Source of the DNA: Pegoplata infirma
Taxonomy: Eukaryota > Arthropoda > Insecta > Diptera > Anthomyiidae
NCBI GenBank assembly: GCA_963921195.1
Contig: OY992538.1
Location: 5,852,330-5,916,329 of the forward strand
DNA length: 64,000 bases
Reading direction: 5' to 3'
Notes under the pieces: generated by a model
What the model was told of the DNA's origin: nothing
Databases searched by the model: none
What the model saw: only the letters and a program-made list of their open reading frames with translations
In this document: positions 58,498 through 64,000 of the stretch, one piece after another
Position numbering within the stretch: position 1 is the stretch's first letter
Layout: each line of letters opens with the position of its first letter
Translations under genes and position numbers: made by a program

Positions 58498-59123
58498 AAC
58501 ATTACTCTTTTAAATGCAGAATCTCCAGTCACTTCATCCAAAATTGTACAGGAATGTAGGCGCAGACTCAATGAGGTCTTATGTGGGAATAGCGTCAGTC
58601 TTTTGGGGTTCCGGGTCATAGGGGAATACGGGGAAACGAGATTGCTGACTCTTTGGCAAATCTTGGCTCTGATACAATTCCTTACAATCCGGAACCTCAA
58701 ATTGGTATTGGCTTGACATGGCTGATGCGTTGGATCAACTCTCATATGAAAGCAACTTTCATGGAAAGATGGTCAAATGAGTTGGCATGCAAGAATACCA
58801 AACGTTTTGTAATTAAGCCAGACAAGAAAGTGGCTAACTATCTACTCAGTCTCAGTAGAAAAGACTGTCGCAGACTTTCTGGCTTAATTACGGGACACAA
58901 TGCCTGTGCTCGTCATATGACGAGATTATGTGTCTTATCAGACCCATTATGCGTGGCTTGTCTTGAGGATGATGACACAACTGAACATTATGTCTGTTGT
59001 TGTCCAGCGTTCTCAAGGGCTAGACTGCGGATATTGGGTTCTGATATTCTGCCTATGGACACGGTCCATGGTCTTCCCATGTCTGATTTTCTCAAGTTTG
59101 TGAAAGCAACTGAGAAATTCTGA
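58498..59123 (+). pseudogene. Non-LTR retrotransposon 3' end: RNase H and zinc-knuckle tail
   Basis: Two + frames make up one RNase H-like C-terminus. The first (from about 58498) reads through SSKIVQECRRRLNEVLCG. At about 58610-58616 a one-base loss in a T/G run shifts the frame, and the second frame carries VPGHRGIRGNEIADSLANLG, the classic VPGH...GNE.AD block of retrotransposon RNase H (the usual W before VPGH reads as G). Downstream is a conserved SRKDCRRLSGLITGH block and a CVAC-x8-H-x4-C zinc-knuckle near residues 106-125 of the second frame, ending at a TGA at 59121-59123. RNase H plus this tail occurs in the I/LOA/R1-type lineages of LINEs. The RT and endonuclease are absent (5' truncation). 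The 3' UTR-like sequence runs to about 59300. Confidence 0.85.
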
Positions 59124-59390
59124 ACAAGCACTTTTCTTCCTTTTTCTTCTCAACCTTTTATCACCCTTACTTAATCTTTCTTTTCGGGGTACGGTACAAA
59201 GGACTATTTTAAGTCTGAGCGCCATGGACTTGCCTAAAAAATTTACCTATTTATAGGCTTGTACAACCCACCCTCAACTCAAATGCAGAACTCATTTGGT
59301 AAGTCGCCTTAGCCCTTTGGGTACGACATGTCTCTAGGATGTCTTTATACGTAGTATCGAAAAAAAGTTTTTGGAAAAAAAAAACATAAT
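59124..59390 (+). other. Probable 3' UTR of the truncated LINE
   Basis: Pyrimidine-rich DNA, then moderately GC-rich sequence after the RNase H-tail stop. No poly-A tail or target duplication is visible. Confidence 0.4.
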
Positions 59391-60010
59391 TAAAAGACAA
59401 TTAGTGTTCCAACGGTTAAAGCGACTGATCAAATGCGTTATGCATCTTAAAGAGCTTCACCCTTGACTTATTTTTAAGTCGTCAGCACATCGGGAAAAAA
59501 TGTCCAAAAACGTTTTTTTGTATTTTTTAAGTATCTCAGAAGCAGGATGTAATGGAAAAGTTTATGAGACCGGATAAGTCATCAGGAGAATAATTTTAAT
59601 CATGTGTATAAGGTGTCGTTTCATTCCCATCAAGTTTTATTTTTTCATATGATTAGTAACCGAAAAAATCGTTTTTGGGGAATAAGACATCATTAAAAGA
59701 TAATTGGTGTCCTAAGGGTTAACGCGACTGACTAAATGAGTTTAACATCCTTAAGATCAATATTTAAGCTGTACCCTCGACTTATTTTTAAGTCGCTATC
59801 ACATCGGGTTTAACCCGTATGAGTTGTCAAATATGGCCAAAACGTCGATTTTTTTTGTAACTTTGACCTCAATTTTCTCAAAAATCTGATGTGATGGTAA
59901 AGTTTGGAAACCAGATTTGTGAGCACAAGAACAATTGCAATTAACCTTATAAGATCGGGTATCAGTCGCATCAAGTTTTTTTCAAAATGTTTAGTAGTGC
60001 AATAATTTGT
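59391..60010 (+). repeat. Tandem pair of about 310-bp repeats
   Basis: CTTGACTTATTTTTAAGTCG near 59461 and CTCGACTTATTTTTAAGTCG near 59772 are about 310 bp apart. Each is followed by CACATCGGG, TATGGCC/TGTCC and AACGTCGATTTTTT or similar, and preceded by a CTAAGGGTTAA-type block. One further copy is at 36480-36890. Confidence 0.65.
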
Positions 60011-60050
60011 CTCCATTGCCATGTTTTCTTAGTTCACGTTTTTCCCCATT

Positions 60051-62196
60051 ATGACTGGTAGGTTTTGTTTTGACTTCTGCAACATACGTGGACTAAAAGC
60101 AAATTTCATCTATGTATATGCTTACAATCGATTTCATCGGCTGGATGTTTTCGCCTTATGTGAAACCCAGGTAGGAGGAGATGCTGATCCACAGGATTTC
60201 CAAATACCTGGGTATCACTTTCTATACCTCTTTGTTTTTCATCGGGGTCTTGAGTTATTTATTCGGGTCACACATTTTACACTTTAGGTTAATTTATAGG
60301 TGCACGAGTTTGGATACTGATACCCATTCCGTTACTGGAATAATTGGGGACTGCCCAAGTACTTTTGGCTACACGATTCTAGCTATACGACTTCCGAGGG
60401 CTTATTACGTTAAGGTCTTTGATGCACATTCCGTGTGTAAAAGGGCAGTTTCGTTATACCTTCGGCCATTTTCTCACCTCGCATCCTAACAAATACGAGG
60501 TAGAGCTACTTGCACCTCTCGGAAACTCTGATAATAACCTCATTTCTGCATACTTTTCATTTGCTGACCTTCGTAGTGCTTCTCGACCAGCGACGAAGCG
60601 CTCTATTTTGTCTATGAAAAGTCAGAATTTCAACCAGTAACTCTGTTTTCTAGATGACAATGTTAACTCTGCAACAGAAATGATTGTAAATGTAATAATG
60701 CTGGGAATAATATTATTTATTTCATCTTATTTCAATTTTGACTAAACCGGAACATAAGTGCTGGTTTAATCAGACTTGCAGAAATGCAGTCTGATCCAGA
60801 GGGGATACGTTCAGTAACTGGCGTAATGACAAAAACCCAGTTACTGACGCGCTTCGCAAACAGCTTAGGAACGGATGAGCCAAAGAAACGAAATGTTTGC
60901 AAGAAACGCATACTTGCCGGAAAGCTATCAGCCACTGCCCGAACTTGAAAGGGTACGGGCAGTGGTCGAACGTCACGAGCAGTTAAAAAGGTTCTTGAAG
61001 ATCATCTGGCAGTTAAAAAGGTTCTTGAAGATCATCGGGCAGGATGGCATCACAGCAATTGTTCTAAAACGCTTTCTCGTCCTTTGACAAACCTAGTAAA
61101 ATAGGGTAGACATTTTTCCCGCATGCTGGAAGGTGGCCAACGTCCAGCCAATCCCCAAAGAGGGTGAGGCTACGAACACATAGAATTACCGACCGATATC
61201 GATTTGTTCTGCACTCTCTGCACCTTGTACATGATCAATTCAATTTTGTGCGATCGACAGTATGTCCTTCGTAGAAGTCGTTCTACGGGAGACCTGTTAT
61301 GGTTGCTGTCGGAAAGGTGGATTGATTCTATCCACCAATGTAGTGAAAGCAAGGTGGTTGCCTAGATTGGTGTCGGTAATGATTTATCTTGATTTATATC
61401 AAGCTTTTTCAGAAACCGTACCATAAGTTTCGGTTAAATTCTGGGGTACCGCATGGTTCTGTTCTTTCTCCTACACTTTTTATTATTATTTTTAACGATC
61501 TTCTTAGTCAAACTACCAATCCTGTCTAGGGCCGATTTTGATGCTCATAAGACCCAATGTTTTATGTTGACCCACAGACAGATTGTGGAATCAGCGTCAT
61601 CTGTATTCATGAGTGGTATAGCTATTGAGAAATCAGACTGTCTTGATGTTCTAGGCATGAAAATTCGATGTGATATTTGTTAGAACCAACATGTTTTTTA
61701 AGTGTAGAAAGAAGCACTCAAGTATCTTGGTTTCTTGAAACGGTGTAAGAATGACTTCACTCCATCTGATCTCCTCACTATTTATACCACCTATTTCCGA
61801 CCGAAGATGGAACTCAACTCCAATATCTAGACAGGTGCTTCAAGGTCTATCTTGAAGCTTCTGGATCGCGTGCAAAGAAGTGACTGACGTTATCATGGTA
61901 AGTGTTCATTTGAGATTTTCGAACTCATCTCCGAGACGCGGGTGCATGTCCGTAATCCTTGTCGACTGTCCAATGAATTGCACAACGCGTTACAGAGAAA
62001 ATTCGTTACTCGGTCGAACTAGCCATTTATGTAATAAACTCCCGCAGACTTCTTCCCCGTCAGCTACAATTTGGAAAAATTCAAACCAAATATCTACAAA
62101 CACTACTCTCTCTTTTCTTCTCCCCAAAACCTATTTTGCTAATACCAACACATTAGTAGGGGCATCCCCTGAGTGTTGGCTCAAAGTAAAAAAATA
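60051..62196 (+). pseudogene. Decayed non-LTR retrotransposon: endonuclease and reverse transcriptase
   Basis: Pieces in changing + frames follow ORF2 order. 60051-60235 is an APE endonuclease N-terminus (NIRGLKANF, DVFALCETQVGGDADPQ). 60480-60560 has the endonuclease end LLAPLGNSDNNLIS, with the catalytic SDH His replaced by Asn. 60740-60960 is the linker. 61020-61200 is RT block FPACWKVANVQPIPKEG followed by NYRPIS. 61440-61510 is GVPHGSVLSPTLF. The FADD catalytic block is missing: the sequence jumps to the HKTQCFMLTH region. 61700-62196 is the thumb and C-terminus, ending FANTNTLVGASPECWLKV. The lack of RNase H fits the Jockey-type group. Multiple stops and shifts mean it is dead. A 33-bp tandem duplication (AGTTAAAAAGGTTCTTGAAG) is at 60980-61045. 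Confidence 0.85.
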
Positions 62197-63179
62197 GGGG
62201 CTTAATAGGTTCTTGAGAATCTTAATAGCTGGATTACTTAAAAATTAAAGCATTTCCGGTAGTAAATTACGTCCTAAAAGAAGAGTAATATGTCTTAAAA
62301 GTATAGAGATATTTTTATATATTTTGGGAACATTTTTTTGACGGTAAAAATTTCTTCCGCGTATTAGGGAATTAGATTTAAGGAAAACTATGAACTATTA
62401 AACAGTACATGAAGCAAAGTTTTTTTCATACTGTTTAGAAAATTTTCCATTTTTTAGTTAAATTTTACTCAATTGTGGAAAAATTAATGAACCATTTTTA
62501 AGGAAATTGTGTCTCAAAATTTAGTAAGGTCATTTCTTTTATGTGTAGGTTTGTCAAATACCTTTTATGGAAACCCTAGAAAATGTTTAATCCTATTTAA
62601 ATTTAAATTATTAACCCTATAACGACGCTCTTCAATCATGTTTTCTGCGTATATTTTCCACTTTACAAAACGCTTTTTTTGCTTATATGTAGAAAGAGTG
62701 TATAATGGGCAGGTATTTATATTTTTTTTATAATTTATTGAATAATTAAAATCAAATTGTTTTCTAATTTTAATGTATTAAATACTTTTGGCGCATTTTT
62801 ATAAATTTTTGTTAATGTTGTTTATTTTTTTTTGATAACATTTTAATTTTTTACATGCATATTTTGTTTTACGCATTTATTTTTATTTGTGTTTAAAATA
62901 TAAAACACCTGTTATACTTCTCATGATATTTTTTTTTAAATATCTAATCATTTTTTGAGGGGGTAAAAACACTAGTCGACATTTCAGAGTTTTTTGTTTA
63001 TTATATTTCCCCAGTCAAACGAATGTTATCTTCACAGTTTTCCGATATATTCCGTTCTTTTCAATAAATTGAGGTCAAATTTCAGCAAATGTGTCAATTT
63101 TTTCTGGACCGATTTGAATAAAATCTTTAAAATTTTACAAAAATAAAAAAAATAAAAAATTAAAAAAAAAAAATAAAAA
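62197..63179. other. AT-rich DNA without recognised gene
   Basis: No gene or element ends are supported. Poly-A/T-rich runs increase towards 63150. Confidence 0.4.
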
Positions 63180-63388
63180 AAAAAAAAGTTAAATTCGGCC
63201 TTGCCGAATGTAGTGATACCCTCCACAATTTCAAAAAGATTATTGCAAAAAACTTTATTTAAAAGGAAATTACTTTTGAAAAAAAATTTCCGCGAAAAAA
63301 AATTTTGGTAAAAAAAAATCCGCGATTTTTTTCTTTTTTTGTCAAAAAATATGTTCGTACTTGTTTAAATACCATTTGGTGTTCAATT
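63180..63388 (-). mobile_element. mini-me-like left-end fragment
   Basis: AAAGTTAAATTCGGCCTTGC, CGAATGTAGTGATACCCTCC and ACAATTTC match the start of the element at 46675. The microsatellite and far end are missing. Confidence 0.55.
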
Positions 63389-63485
63389 ATTATTATTATT
63401 TCTTTATTAGTCAATGGAACCATAATTCCTTACAGACTAAGATTAATATATACAAAATCAAATTACATTGTATTTGTATAAATAT
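63389..63485 (-). other. 3' flank of the ORF1-like frame with (AAT)n tail
   Basis: On the minus strand about 75 bp after the stop codon follow, then AATAAAGAAATAATAATAAT: a poly-A-signal-like AATAAA running into an (AAT)4 tract. A simple-repeat tail directly after a short 3' UTR is usual for several LINE clades. Confidence 0.5.
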
Positions 63486-64000
63486 TTAATTAAAAAAACG
63501 AAAAGGACGCACGTTGACATCAGCCGGCCACAAAGAAGGTTTGAACAGCTCCTTATAAAGTCCAGCGGTGATACCAAGCTTAAAAGAAATTCTTCGAAGA
63601 GTTTTGACATCAGTATTCTTTTTCACCAACTCATAGCATTCCAAATGTTTGTTATCTATTTTGGAATACTTCACTAAATAGTCCATAATATTTTTAGCAG
63701 TGACATTGGGTTTGAATGAAGACAAATGAACCCATTTTTTATTTGCAATAACTTCTAACTCTTTGTTATTATTGTCTCCAACAATAACCTGCTTTCGATT
63801 TTTTTTAACACTAATCCAACTTGAATTGCTTATTGGGATTTGATTTTTTTCTTTTCCATTTGCTGTAGTTGCATTTGCATATTCACAAATGCTCTCTCTT
63901 TTTGTACGGAGATTAGATAAACTCAAAGCATTTACATTGCAATCATCTGGTGCAACAACACTTTCATTATGATCAGCATTATTACAATCGTCAGAAAGGC
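63486..64000 (-). CDS. ORF1/gag-like protein of a non-LTR element, partial
   Basis: A minus-strand frame is open from the window edge (64000) to a TAA at 63486-63488, at least 170 codons without a stop; its start lies outside. The N-terminal visible part is Asp/Asn-rich and polar. After a SWISVKKNRKQ segment comes KKWVHLSSFKPNVTAKNI, then an MDYLVKYSK helix-like stretch, ECYELVKKNTDVKTLRRI, SFKLGI and KPSLWPADVNVRPFRFF at the very end. This layout (a beta strand, helix and strand fold of RRM type closing with SLWP.G/DV.VR.F) is common at the C-terminus of ORF1 proteins of insect LINEs, often behind a zinc finger. No downstream ORF2 follows, only a short tail, so it may be a gag-only or internally deleted copy. 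A domesticated gene is less likely but possible. The lack of disabling changes is unusual here. Confidence 0.65.
   Translation of the reverse strand, partial: LSDDCNNADHNESVVAPDDCNVNALSLSNLRTKRESICEYANATTANGKEKNQIPISNSSWISVKKNRKQVIVGDNNNKELEVIANKKWVHLSSFKPNVTAKNIMDYLVKYSKIDNKHLECYELVKKNTDVKTLRRISFKLGITAGLYKELFKPSLWPADVNVRPFRFFN

Noticed and set aside
58440..58745. 101-residue minus frame over the RNase H region
   Set aside because: Shadow of the + strand RNase H frames, which carry recognisable motifs.

Overview
This window looks like a piece of nuclear genome from a higher (cyclorrhaphan, probably calyptrate) fly. The DNA is very AT-rich, the few coding blocks end in GTAAGY splice donors, and almost everything else is dispersed repeat. 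The mini-me-like elements (a TA-rich stretch plus a GTCY/RGAC microsatellite) and the non-LTR retrotransposon relics are typical of dipterans. There are no bacterial-type genes, rRNAs, functional tRNAs or CRISPR arrays.

Gene content is low. Two short + strand coding exons (14401-14606 and 57565-57782) each begin with ATG and end at a consensus donor, leaving the same codon phase (two bases over). I read them as alternative first coding exons, 43 kb apart, of one gene whose shared downstream exons lie beyond the right edge. A stretch at about 22260-23050, ending in a perfect CAG|GTAAGT donor, may be a third, non-coding first exon. I cannot name the gene. On this model most of the window is intron or inter-promoter DNA.

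That space is a stack of transposons inside transposons. Seven insertions have TAG- or CAT/CAG-type inverted ends and perfect 8-bp target duplications (hAT type): 2005-2771, 4533-7445, 10498-12020, 12056-12981, 14928-15589, 33986-35804 and 53208-53635. Many others are flanked by TA and end in CACTCAAAA, CACAGAAAA, CACACAAAA or CCCAGSCAGAAA (Tc1/mariner-like targets). Two have 3-bp TAA or TTA duplications (PIF/Harbinger-like), and one has TTAA plus CCC ends (piggyBac-like). There are several near-perfect hairpin elements. A 648-bp GC-rich foldback element (38780-39427) has a clear 6-bp duplication. Nested and un-nested copies inside the window give empty sites that order several insertions: hAT, then a TA element, then mini-me at 33986-35804; one TA element inside another at 15638-18026; and Harbinger-like and hairpin insertions in a CACTCAG element at 19021-21912. 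The most elaborate stack is a set of concentric inverted repeats at 23646-26425.

The right end (58.4-64 kb) holds retrotransposon remains: an RNase H/zinc-knuckle tail, a decayed endonuclease-RT element, and a minus-strand ORF1-like frame still open at the window edge, with an (AAT)n tail. Four tRNA-derived SINE heads are present, one in a complete SINE with a poly-A tail (19862-20293). I found no new enzymatic system. The unusual content is structural: palindrome nests, the foldback element, and the widely spaced alternative first exons.
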